DNA of 35,298 nucleotides, from positions 1 through 35,298 of the forward strand of contig BAAFSQ010000093.1 in assembly GCA_054661495.1 (NCBI GenBank), given 5' to 3'. This DNA comes from Zygophlyctis sp. KS116 (Eukaryota; Chytridiomycota). A program made the translations under genes and the position numbers. This document shows, piece by piece, positions 18,353-26,353 of this stretch (the first letter of the stretch is position 1; every line of letters begins with the position of its first letter). A model generated the notes under the pieces. That model ran no database searches, had not been told where the DNA came from, and saw only the letters and a list, made by a program, of their open reading frames with translations.

Positions 18353-19417
18353 ATGCTTTTAAAGTTATTCATCTTTCAAAGAATTGTTTCAGCATCTGAT
18401 TGCTCTATTGTAGTTGATCTTTGGAAATATTTCAAAAAGTCTACAATCGTTGATGCCAATGATACTGTCGGTTGTTGTAATTCTGATATTCCAAATATTA
18501 CCTGTAATGGCTCCTCTGTAATCAAAATGTACTCTTAAAAATACTGATCATAGCGATTGGTCAAATCTTGGTTTACAAGGTGACATACCGGCCAGTATTA
18601 AAGATTTGAAAGAATTATCATTAATGTACTCTAATCTCTTTAAAACATAGCAATTTTGGTAATAATTTACTGGTCAATATTCCAAATGAAATCTCTGAAT
18701 TACAAAATCTCAAAAACTTGTATTTCTAAAACTAATTTATAGATTGCTTTATAGTAATGGTTTTAAGGGATCAATTCCATCTTCAATTCTTAAAATTCAT
18801 GGATTAAAAACTCTAGATTTATCAAATAATAAGTTTTCTGGAATGATACCATTTGACATTATGCAATTATCAAATTTAGAGATTTTATCATTGTCCGATA
18901 ATCTCTTGTCTGGAAGTATACCATCAAATATTGTGAATTTAACTTCTTTACAGCAACTGTATATTTAATCAGACTAATTAAAAGGTTTTTATCAAATAAT
19001 AAACTATCAGAAGTGATTCCAAGTCAGATAGGATCAATGAATAATTTAAAATATTTGTATTTTTTCTAAAATACTAATACAAAGAAGACTTGATGGTAAT
19101 CAATTCTCTGGAAAAGTTCCATGCACATTTTCTAATCTCTTAAACTTGAATGATCTAAATTTACAAGATAATCCTAATCTATCGGGGATCGTATGGATTG
19201 GCAGTTCCATAAAGTAAGATTATTTACTAAAAATGATAGAATACAGACTATTAAAACTAAAATTAAACTAGTATGTACTCCTGATCTTCAAAAATCTGAT
19301 CCAAGATGTCAAATTTGTGGTTATTCTGATGATGAATCACTAGAATCTGCAGGAATTTCAATGTCTCCTGCTATTAGTCTTTTTATATGGATTCTATTTA
19401 TTTCTTGCATTCATTGA
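18353..19417 (+). CDS. Secreted, GPI-type leucine-rich repeat protein
   Basis: Seven exons (18353-18528, 18554-18625, 18651-18719, 18743-18958, 18985-19056, 19085-19213, 19240-19417) with introns of 23-28 nt give 303 residues. Signal peptide at residues 1-~15, then an LRRNT-like region (DLWKYFKK, GCCNSDIPNITC). About seven to eight plant-type LRRs of ~24 residues follow, for example LKTLDLSNNKFSGMIPFDI and LEILSLSDNLLSGSIPSNI. A Cys-containing cap (VCTP...CQICGY) precedes a C-terminal hydrophobic tail with small residues before it (ESAGISMSPAIS), typical of a GPI-attachment signal. Every intron has phase 2 and several exons are exactly 72 or 216 nt, so introns fall at repeat boundaries. A cell-surface recognition or adhesion role is inferred. 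Confidence 0.88.
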
Positions 19418-19477
19418 CTTTGAAATTGCACTTTAGAAATCTTTATTTTTGAAAAAATATATACAGGCATATTCTTT

Positions 19478-20260
19478 TCAGTTTTTGGCCAGAATATTGC
19501 TGAAAAACAATCTAGACTTTTTTCTCAAGACATAAATCCGTCTTTTTATATATGATTGTGTCTTGATGAATATTTTCTTTAAGAATCTTTGTAATCTGTA
19601 CAATATACTTGGATCAAGACGTGTTTTAGAATTTATAGACTTGAGAGTCTTTTCTTTAGATTTGATTTCCCTTTTAGCATTGTTAGTATTTATAGTAGTT
19701 TTAGCAATTTTAGAAAATTTAGAAAATTTAGAGCTGATCTGCACCATTTCGTGAGATTCCTTGGCCTTCAAATCAAAAACATTATTCTGAAAGTGATGCA
19801 TGCTTGACGACTGATAAAACATTGAGTCTGTAATCATTGGCGTTAGACTAAACGTGTCTTTATAGAAGAAGAATGATAGTAATCCAATACATGCAGTCAA
19901 ATAGATAAGAAATATGATTGATGGGCTTGGAGCCTTGATCTCTACAAACAAATGCGGGAAATCTGATGAATAGTCTTCTGTGAGATTTTTTACATCATCA
20001 AAACAGTTTAAAAGAATACTTAAATCATACTTGGCTGGCTCATCTTGACTGCAAGACATGCTTTTAGTAATGCCTGATGATTGTTTAATTTCAATAAATG
20101 AAGAGTCTACCATCTCATTAGACAAGTCCGGAATATTGCTAGACGCAATTTCTGAATTTACAGATGAATTATCTTCAGATATTGATGCCAAGTCATAATC
20201 AGTCTTTTCCCAGTTTACAAATACTAAATCTGATATATCGAGCGTTTCTGCTGCTGCCAT
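19478..20260 (-). CDS. Unrecognised single-pass membrane protein
   Basis: Intronless, 260 residues from the ATG at 20260 (the open frame goes further but would overlap the divergent gene). Residues 1-~110 are acidic and Ser-rich. One transmembrane segment lies mid-protein (SIIFLIYLTACIGLLSFFFY). The C-terminal ~90 residues are Lys/Arg-rich with aromatic patches (ILYRLQRFLKKIF, YIKRRIYVLRKKS). This acidic head/TM/basic tail layout fits a type II or ER/nuclear-envelope membrane protein, but I recognise no family. Its start codon is 24 bp from that of the plus-strand gene. Confidence 0.6.
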   Translation of the reverse strand: MAAAETLDISDLVFVNWEKTDYDLASISEDNSSVNSEIASSNIPDLSNEMVDSSFIEIKQSSGITKSMSCSQDEPAKYDLSILLNCFDDVKNLTEDYSSDFPHLFVEIKAPSPSIIFLIYLTACIGLLSFFFYKDTFSLTPMITDSMFYQSSSMHHFQNNVFDLKAKESHEMVQISSKFSKFSKIAKTTINTNNAKREIKSKEKTLKSINSKTRLDPSILYRLQRFLKKIFIKTQSYIKRRIYVLRKKSRLFFSNILAKN

Positions 20261-20284
20261 CAGGAAGATAAGAAAAAGTTTCCG

Positions 20285-20719
20285 ATGCCAAATGATGCTC
20301 AGGGATTCATTTACTGTCCAAAGGGATGTCATGAGAATCGGTTAAGTACAGATTTGGCTCCTGAAATATTGTATTCAATTTATTTAATTCTTAGGCAAAT
20401 CGCAAAAGTCACAGAGACTGCAATTTACTATCTTCCATGCACAAATGCTTTAGAAATTCTGGGCGATAGTAATCATCAAGTCTTTAAAGCGTAAGAGTAG
20501 TGTTTGTCTAATATTAGACAAACTCTTTTAAATAATCTACTTTATGATCGCACTACCAATATAAATCGAGTAAAATCAAATCCCTGGCTAAAACCAGATA
20601 AGCCATTTGGATGGGGTGAAAGAAGGGATGGAGTTAAAGATAATATTAAATACAGGAAATCTATTCAAAAGATGAAATCAGAGGCCGTGATCTCTGCAAA
20701 GAGTTCAAAATGGATATGA
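20285..20719 (+). CDS. Small conserved-looking protein, unrecognised
   Basis: Two exons (20285-20490, 20518-20719; intron 27 nt) give 135 residues. The N-terminal half has FIYCPKGC and a helical region (LAPEILYSIYLILRQIAKVT). The C-terminal half is Lys-rich with NPWLKPDKPFGWGERRDG and ends KSSKWI. It is mostly charged, with no signal peptide or TM. The splice keeps the frame and both halves look like real coding sequence, but I cannot assign a family. Confidence 0.65.
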
Positions 20720-20864
20720 TTTCAAGATTATAAATAGATTTAAAAAATATTTTACATGTATTATGTTCCTGAAAGATGGATTTACAATTTTTTATGGATA
20801 GTGAAAGGGAATCTGTTTTAATTGGTTTTAGTTTTATAAAGAAGTGCGATTCCCCGAAATTATC

Positions 20865-20937
20865 GCAGAATGAGCTCCGTTGGTAGAGCGTAGGTCTCAT
20901 AATCCTAAGGTCGTGAGTTCGATCCTCACATTCTGCA
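20865..20937 (+). tRNA. tRNA-Met (CAT), elongator type
   Basis: Seventy-three nt with a perfect 7-bp acceptor GCAGAAT/ATTCTGC, D arm GCTC-CGTTGGTA-GAGC, anticodon loop CTCATAA, variable AGGTC, T arm GTGAG-TTCGATC-CTCAC and discriminator A. The anticodon stem TAGGT/TCCTA has a T-T apposition at 31-39, as in yeast elongator tRNA-Met. It is not the initiator type. No intron. T-rich Pol III termination tracts lie ~30 bp downstream. Confidence 0.97.
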
Positions 20938-20997
20938 TAGTAAAGTCACTGATACAATTTGCGACTATTTTTATTTTTCGTGAACGGAATACGCGAT

Positions 20998-21763
20998 TCA
21001 AAAACTTTTTTCTTCCCTTGACGACATGATTGAGATTAATTTCTGAATTTTATCTATAGAAACATCTGTATTCTTGTTTGGTTGTGTAGATTCTGGTTGA
21101 TCTAAAAAATTCGAAACGTAAAAATTTAACCAATTACTACACTCTTGAGGCATTCCATCCCTTGTTCTAGACATTTGCCAGCCTCTAATTCCCAGATATT
21201 GAACTTGTAATCTAAAATAAGAAGAAAAATCAGGGGCTAAAAAAGTCCATGTTCCATTTAGAAATAATTGTATATTGATTTCTGGTGATTGATCTATTTC
21301 TTTTGAATAGACAAGACAGACTTTACCAAAAGGTAAAATGTCCTGAATCTCAAACGCGTTGACAAAAAGATTCTTATCAGAGTCAATATCAGACAAGGGT
21401 ACAATATCATGTAGAGAATTTATAAAGATATTTCCAATTTTAACTGCATCGGTTAATTGTTCTCTTGTCCAACTTTTAGATTTTGGCTGGATGCCGAATG
21501 ATGAAGACACATACCAACAAACATTAATTCCTAAATCGTAAAAATAGTCAATTACCATCAGACACACTTAAAAAGTCTTTGAGATCTTGAGGAAGCTGAT
21601 TTAGATTTTGAGATTCCCAATTCCTAATCATGATTGGAATAGCTGGTGGATTAGAATTCGCTTCAATGCTAACTCCAGGACAATTTTCTAAATACTCCAA
21701 AGCTCCGCTTAATAGCAACTCATTGAGTAGAGACTTTGTAATCCGAGCTCTTGTAGGCTCCAT
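20998..21763 (-). CDS. TPGS2: Tubulin polyglutamylase complex subunit 2 (TPGS2)
   Basis: Two exons (21763-21556, 21530-20998; intron 25 nt) give 246 residues. Start chosen at the ATG in MEPTRARITKSLL; the open frame extends upstream only through a non-ATG start. An SMI1/KNR4-like fold follows: MIRNWESQNLNQLPQDLKDF, SVSDGINVCWYV, IVPLSDI, GKVCLVYSKE, NGTWTFLAPDFSSYFRL and YLGIRGWQ. The F-[ST]-x-Y-[FY]-R-L and L-G-x-x-x-W-Q signatures are those of TPGS2 (C18orf10), a scaffold subunit of the TTLL1 polyglutamylase that modifies axonemal and centriolar tubulin. Its presence suggests a flagellated life stage. Confidence 0.85.
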
Positions 21764-21800
21764 ACACCTGACCCACAAAACCAAAAAAAACTCACGACGG

Positions 21801-22459
21801 ATGACGACATTGATCGCTCCCGGAACTTCTTCAATTCCACCGAGTTGCACAATCTATGTAAGAGGTCTAAATGAAAAAATTCCAAAAAAGCAATTAAAGC
21901 ATATACTATATTGTCTCTTTTCTTGTTTTGGACAAGTTTTTGATATTGTGGCACTTAAAACGTTGAAGATGAGAGGTCAAGCATTTATAGTCTATGGATC
22001 TATAGAGGAAGCTACAAACGCTCTCAGAAACTGTCAAGGAATGCAATTCTTGGGTAAACCAATGACTATACAATACGCAATGGGAAGATCAAATATTTTA
22101 AATGTAATTCAAGGAACATACCGTCCTTCTGTAAAATCAACATTAAAGAGAGCAGGAGAAGAACTCAATGGAACGGATAAAAAGAGTAAAGAACAAGGTA
22201 AATTTTGAGTTTTTTAAATTTAGAAAAATCACATATACTTTTCATATCTGGTGTAGGAGAATCAGTTGATGATGTTCAGTTAGAATCTCTTTTCCAAGAA
22301 CATGATGGGTTTAAAGAAGTTAGAAGAGTTCCTGGAAAGCCAGAATTGGCTTTTGTAGAGTATGATTCTGTAAAAAATGCCGAAATCGCTAAAGATGTAC
22401 TCGATGGATTCGAAATTACAAGCGGGAATAATATTAAAATTGAATTTTCAAAAAACTAA
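21801..22459 (+). CDS. U1A/U2B''-type spliceosomal RNA-binding protein
   Basis: Two exons (21801-22197, 22224-22459; intron 26 nt) give 210 residues with two RRMs. RRM1: TIYVRGLNEKIPKKQLKHIL, FGQVFDIVALKTLKMRGQAF, PMTIQYA; the VALKTLKMRGQAF block is diagnostic for U1A/U2B''/SNF. A basic linker follows (KRAGEELNG). RRM2: ILFISGVGE, FKEVRRVPGKPELAFVEY. The RRM1 aromatic positions are intact. It binds a U1 and/or U2 snRNA hairpin; one protein serves both in many lineages. Divergent from TPGS2 with 37 bp between starts, and 5 bp before the stop of the next minus-strand gene. Confidence 0.92.
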
Positions 22460-22464
22460 TAAAT

Positions 22465-23265
22465 CTAGAAATAATCTTCAATGCCAAGACCACTTTTTGA
22501 AAAACGACTATTTAGTAATTGGATTGGCTCTAGAATTCCTTCTCCGATTCCCAATGGTGTACCAGGTTGCCATCCCATCTTGACTAGCATTTGATATCCA
22601 ACACATGATATTGGGTCAAATTCAATTGATTGGCTTTTCTTACCCAAATACTCTCTCCAAAAATTATTAACATATTCAAATATTTGAATATCAAGATGAT
22701 TACGCCATCTATTTGGTATATATGTGTTTGATAGGCGTATAATTAAGAGATATTCTTCCTGATTACTTCCCCTAGATTGAACATTTAGACAATAGAAATT
22801 AGATTGCTGTCTAATGAAATTAAATAGTCTTTTTGGAATCTGATCAAAAATAATTGTATCAGGCTTCATTATATCTTTAATAAACTTTCGAAGCTTGTAA
22901 TCTTGTGTATAAAGAAAAGACTTTATGTCTTGAACAACTCTAGAATTCCAAAACTTGCCATGTCTTTCACGATCAGGCAAATGCACAAATGATTCCATTG
23001 CAGCATATAATCTCTTAATAATCTCAAATCCATCCATGTCTATATCAGTCTCTATGAATTCCATTTCTTCCTCTGATGATGAGTTTGTCTCCTCATGAGT
23101 ACTTTGAGCATGAGCAAAATAATTACTATTACAATCTTGATGGCCTGGTACAGAATTACAAGATCTGATAGAAATGATCGAATCGGAAGAGTCTGAATCA
23201 ATGCAGATTACTGATGCATCTGATAAGATTTCAGTCAGAGGAATGTCTGAATGCAAAAAGGCCAT
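22465..23265 (-). CDS. R3H-like/G-patch protein (Sqs1 paralogue)
   Basis: Intronless, 266 residues. An acidic Ser/Asp-rich N terminus is followed by an R3H-like region (IPKRLFNFIRQQ, LNVQSRGSNQEEYLLIIRL) and a C-terminal G-patch: GYQMLVKMGWQPGTPLGIGE then KSGLGIEDYF. The G-patch starts G-x(2)-hh-x(3)-G-W-x-x-G as expected. G-patch proteins recruit and activate DEAH helicases such as Prp43. It shares architecture with its tandem neighbour but is strongly diverged and lacks the neighbour's intron. Confidence 0.8.
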   Translation of the reverse strand: MAFLHSDIPLTEILSDASVICIDSDSSDSIISIRSCNSVPGHQDCNSNYFAHAQSTHEETNSSSEEEMEFIETDIDMDGFEIIKRLYAAMESFVHLPDRERHGKFWNSRVVQDIKSFLYTQDYKLRKFIKDIMKPDTIIFDQIPKRLFNFIRQQSNFYCLNVQSRGSNQEEYLLIIRLSNTYIPNRWRNHLDIQIFEYVNNFWREYLGKKSQSIEFDPISCVGYQMLVKMGWQPGTPLGIGEGILEPIQLLNSRFSKSGLGIEDYF

Positions 23266-23338
23266 CTAAAGATTCTAAAATTTTATAAAACTATTTTTAT
23301 AAACAAGGAAATAATTTATAAGAATCTAAATCCTTTCA

Positions 23339-24251
23339 TCATTCTGCTCCAAGACCACCACGTTTAGATCTTACAATGGCTGTAATCGGTTCGACAATTC
23401 CAGATCCATCACCCAAACTTTCACCCTGCTTCCAACCCATTTTTAAGAGCATTGCATGTCCTATACTAGTTTCAGAATTCAACGGAGCAGCAGAACCTCC
23501 AACAACATCTCCCATTTTAGGTACATGTTCTTGATTAGCATAACCAGCCTTCTTTTTTTGAACTTTTGGCGTTCCATACCAGAATTTATGAATATTCAAA
23601 TTAATTCCTAGTTTACCTTTTGTAAGTTCATCAACTATTTTCCCTGAATTCTCTGGAATCCTAGATCCAGAATTTTTAATTATAACAAATACTTTATTCT
23701 TTGCACGACCTCTAGTGTTTGCAGTAAGATTATACTTTCTTGCAATATCATTTACAAAGTCTCTAATTGCAGATGGCATTTTCCCTAAAACCATTGAATC
23801 TTGATCAGAATTAAAAAAGTCCAAGATTTTGCGATTTTCTTGTCGTCTATACTATTATTATCAGGTAATCATACAAATATTCAATCACTCCCTTGTCTAA
23901 AAATCCTTTAGATTTTTTCAAAATCTTTGCCAGTTCTAGTGCATCATCATGTACATTTAATGAATCCTCTATTGCAATTTCTTTCCGTAAACGCTTTGCT
24001 TCTCTCTTTGCCTTTTTGATTTGAGATTTTGAAGTTTTTGACTCTATTTCTTTGAGAGAGATTATACTCTCTGCCTCACTTGAACTACTATCAAAACTTG
24101 GATTTTCATCAAGAGAAAGTGCCACAAATCTATTCAGATCTTGTTTATATTCCTCATCAATATTATCAATGTAATCCTGATAAATATCATTTTGTTTTTG
24201 TTTCCTTGAGTTGGATTTCCCAAGATTCAAAGAAATATAATCCTTGTCCAT
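23339..24251 (-). CDS. R3H/G-patch protein, Sqs1/Pfa1-like
   Basis: Two exons (24251-23875, 23846-23339; intron 28 nt) give 294 residues. The N-terminal part is charged with a KKAKREAKRLRKE helix. The R3H domain is MPSAIRDFVNDIARKYNLTA...RGRAKNKVFVIIKNS. The C-terminal G-patch is IGHAMLLKMGWKQGESLGDG followed by KRGGLGAE at the very end, as in yeast Sqs1/Pfa1. Sqs1 stimulates Prp43 in 20S-to-18S rRNA processing and spliceosome recycling. The cognate helicase gene is at 31535-33807. Confidence 0.87.
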
Positions 24252-24301
24252 GTAATATCTGCAGCTAGGATAACAAAAAAAAGACTTGATAAAATAGACC
24301 T

Positions 24302-24847
24302 TTATTCTACGACTGCATTATTTTTCTCTGAATATCTAGCCTTCATATCTTCCCATCTTCTTTCAAATGGATCTTGCCTCTCTCCTTTAAATTTCCATAG
24401 AGACCTTTCTTCATCTTCATGTTCTATAATTGATTTTCTTGAATGTTTCTCTACTTCTAAAAACATTTTTTCAAATGTTGCTAAACCAATTCCCCATCCA
24501 ATAGCACCCCAAGCAGTTTTAGCAAAATTCCTTTTTAAAAGTCCCTTTACAATTCCAATAGAGACTCCTCCGGCCATTGTATTAAAGGGATCATCGGTTT
24601 GACGGAATCTAGCAAAAGAAGTCCTTACTGTCCAAAATAAACCAAGTATTCCACCTGCAGTTAAAGAGGCGCTTGGAACAAGAGCAAGAGAAGACTTTAC
24701 AGGTAAACCAAGCCAAAATCCACGGCCTAATGAGACTATTGCTCCTCCTAATAGTCCAGCTCCAATACCCTTTGTACCTTCAGTCAGGGGGGATGCATAT
24801 ATTGCGGCTTCTCCAATGGCAAATAAATCTGTGTTTTCCGAACCCAT
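24302..24847 (-). CDS. Tim17/Tim22/Tim23-family protein, NDUFA11-like
   Basis: Intronless, 181 residues. Four short Gly-rich hydrophobic helices: IGAGLLGGAIVSLGRGFWLG, SASLTAGGILGLFW, NTMAGGVSIGIVKGLL and WGAIGWGIGLATFEKMF. The last ~45 residues are charged and soluble. Gly-spaced helices and the ~20 kDa size fit the Tim17/22/23 superfamily. The N-terminal AIYASPLTEGTKGIGAGLLG resembles the complex I membrane subunit NDUFA11 (fungal 21.3 kDa) more than translocase channels. With NDUFA9 also here, a complex I role is reasonable but not proven. The two translocase signature Cys and the R-x-x-R motif are not evident. Confidence 0.7.
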   Translation of the reverse strand: MGSENTDLFAIGEAAIYASPLTEGTKGIGAGLLGGAIVSLGRGFWLGLPVKSSLALVPSASLTAGGILGLFWTVRTSFARFRQTDDPFNTMAGGVSIGIVKGLLKRNFAKTAWGAIGWGIGLATFEKMFLEVEKHSRKSIIEHEDEERSLWKFKGERQDPFERRWEDMKARYSEKNNAVVE

Positions 24848-25003
24848 GAAAAAATAAGCTTTTGTGATCGCGAATTCCCACCACAGCCCAGTCTCTCTTT
24901 CTCAATGAGACTCCAATACAAAATAAATTCAACTTTATGATTTAATGGCGGCTTTTGATTTTATTGAAATTTAATCAAAAAAAGTCACAGACTAATGATC
25001 GGT

Positions 25004-25942
25004 CTAATAGAACGATCCAGAAAATTCCTTGTCTGTTGAACCTCTTATAGTTGCATTGTTCCATAAGCCTATAGAATATGAATTTATAAAGGCATCATTC
25101 ACCAGCTTTTGAATGGAATTTTGTGAGTCCACAAATGTTGGACCATTTCTAGTCAAAGTATTGGCCGCTGCGAGACAAGAAGCACTGTTGGCTGTGGGAA
25201 GCCAAGAAGCACAGTAGTTATGATAATTTTTCCAGTTGATATTGAATTTGATTATATGCTTTTTGACAGCAGACTTGCAAATAGTAGCATCAAAATAGCA
25301 AAAATATGCGACCATATTCACGCAAGCTTGCGTTGGATTTAGATTATCATCCATAACACACTGAAAAGATGAATCTTGGTATCTAACTCTAAATACCTGT
25401 GCTCTCTTTAACAATGAAGAGACACTACCAGCAAGAAGATATTTTGGATTGGAAATAGGTGGCCATAATGTAGAAAATGCAAATTTAGCGTTTACTCCAT
25501 ATATATCCCAGAAAAAGTTTATCATAGTGCCTGCAATATCATCTGTAATAGGTGTCTTTTCAGCAGGACTATTGATATAGCCCTTCCTCTTTAGATTCAA
25601 AATACTACTATTGCAGGCAGTAGAGTACTTTTCAGTCACTTGAATTCCTGTAGTAGAAGATACTCTACCGGGGAAGCAATTGTCTCCAAAAGATCTCCAA
25701 GGACTTGTTGCGCTAAAGGAATCAAAGACTGTGTTAGTGAAGGCCGTACATTTGGGACCATTTCCACCGGTAGTAGTACTGCAAAAGTAGGAAACTTTAT
25801 TAAGGCAATCTATATAGGGATTCCCCATTGAATCAACATTGCAAGTAAATGTAAGAGCATTTCTGGTAAAGCGGAATACCTGTGCGGAATAACCCATGGG
25901 AATGATTGAAGCCCAGATAGCCAAAGCAAGATTGTGTTTCAT
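25004..25942 (-). CDS. Secreted two-repeat Cys-rich protein, unknown family
   Basis: Intronless, 312 residues. Signal peptide with hydrophobic core LALAIWASIIPMG. Two tandem homolog units follow: unit A from residue ~20 (AQVFRFTRN, FTCNVDSMGNP, CLNKVSYFC, W-x-x-x-G-DNC) and unit B from ~181 (AQVFRVRYQ, FQCVMDDNLNP, CVNMVAYFC, W...YHNYCASW). The shared Cys spacing suggests disulfide-stabilised repeats of ~150 residues. I recognise no named domain. A second, stop-containing copy lies at 1-491, so the family is duplicating locally, which is common in secreted effector or cell-surface families. The coding function is inferred only from the signal peptide and Cys pattern. Confidence 0.85.
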   Translation of the reverse strand: MKHNLALAIWASIIPMGYSAQVFRFTRNALTFTCNVDSMGNPYIDCLNKVSYFCSTTTGGNGPKCTAFTNTVFDSFSATSPWRSFGDNCFPGRVSSTTGIQVTEKYSTACNSSILNLKRKGYINSPAEKTPITDDIAGTMINFFWDIYGVNAKFAFSTLWPPISNPKYLLAGSVSSLLKRAQVFRVRYQDSSFQCVMDDNLNPTQACVNMVAYFCYFDATICKSAVKKHIIKFNINWKNYHNYCASWLPTANSASCLAAANTLTRNGPTFVDSQNSIQKLVNDAFINSYSIGLWNNATIRGSTDKEFSGSFY

Positions 25943-26353
25943 TTTAATTTATAAGTGTAGATAAAGATCAAAGTAGTTTATTTTATAAGAGAACGGTTGA
26001 CGTTGACACATTGTCTGGCGGTGACGTTGATTTATATTAGCTGTTTCAAATACATCTCTCCAACTTCAAATATCGTAGAAAGGCTCTTCAGTTGTGTTTT
26101 AACTGATAACCCAAAATTAATACTCCATATTCAATTGATTGTGTGATGTTTTTGAAGTTTATCAGGAACCTAAAGGATCAGAAATGGATCAATAAATAAT
26201 TAATGATGTCATTGTGGCACCACCTCTCCTTTTTTGATTAGTAAGCAGATTGCATCATCAGTCAATTGAGTCCAAAGTCTTCCGTTGGATCATTGCCGTT
26301 TGTAGGTGCCTCAGTCGTTAAGTAGGTGCCACTGTAGGTGTCATCAGGAGCAA
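25943..26353. promoter_or_regulatory. Long spacer with duplicated flank and GTAGGTG repeats
   Basis: The longest gene-free stretch outside the right end. It holds the 103-bp block shared with 520-623, a block of ~200 bp absent from the other copy next to the Cys-rich gene, and three GTAGGTG units (about 26303-26340) just before the next ATG. No RNA gene or conserved ORF is seen. Confidence 0.5.
26179..26281. repeat. Duplicated flank, matches 520-623
   Basis: Second copy of the upstream flank of the Cys-rich gene, about 97% identical to 520-623 by eye with a small indel at CACCACC. It marks the far end of the duplicated block. Confidence 0.9.
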
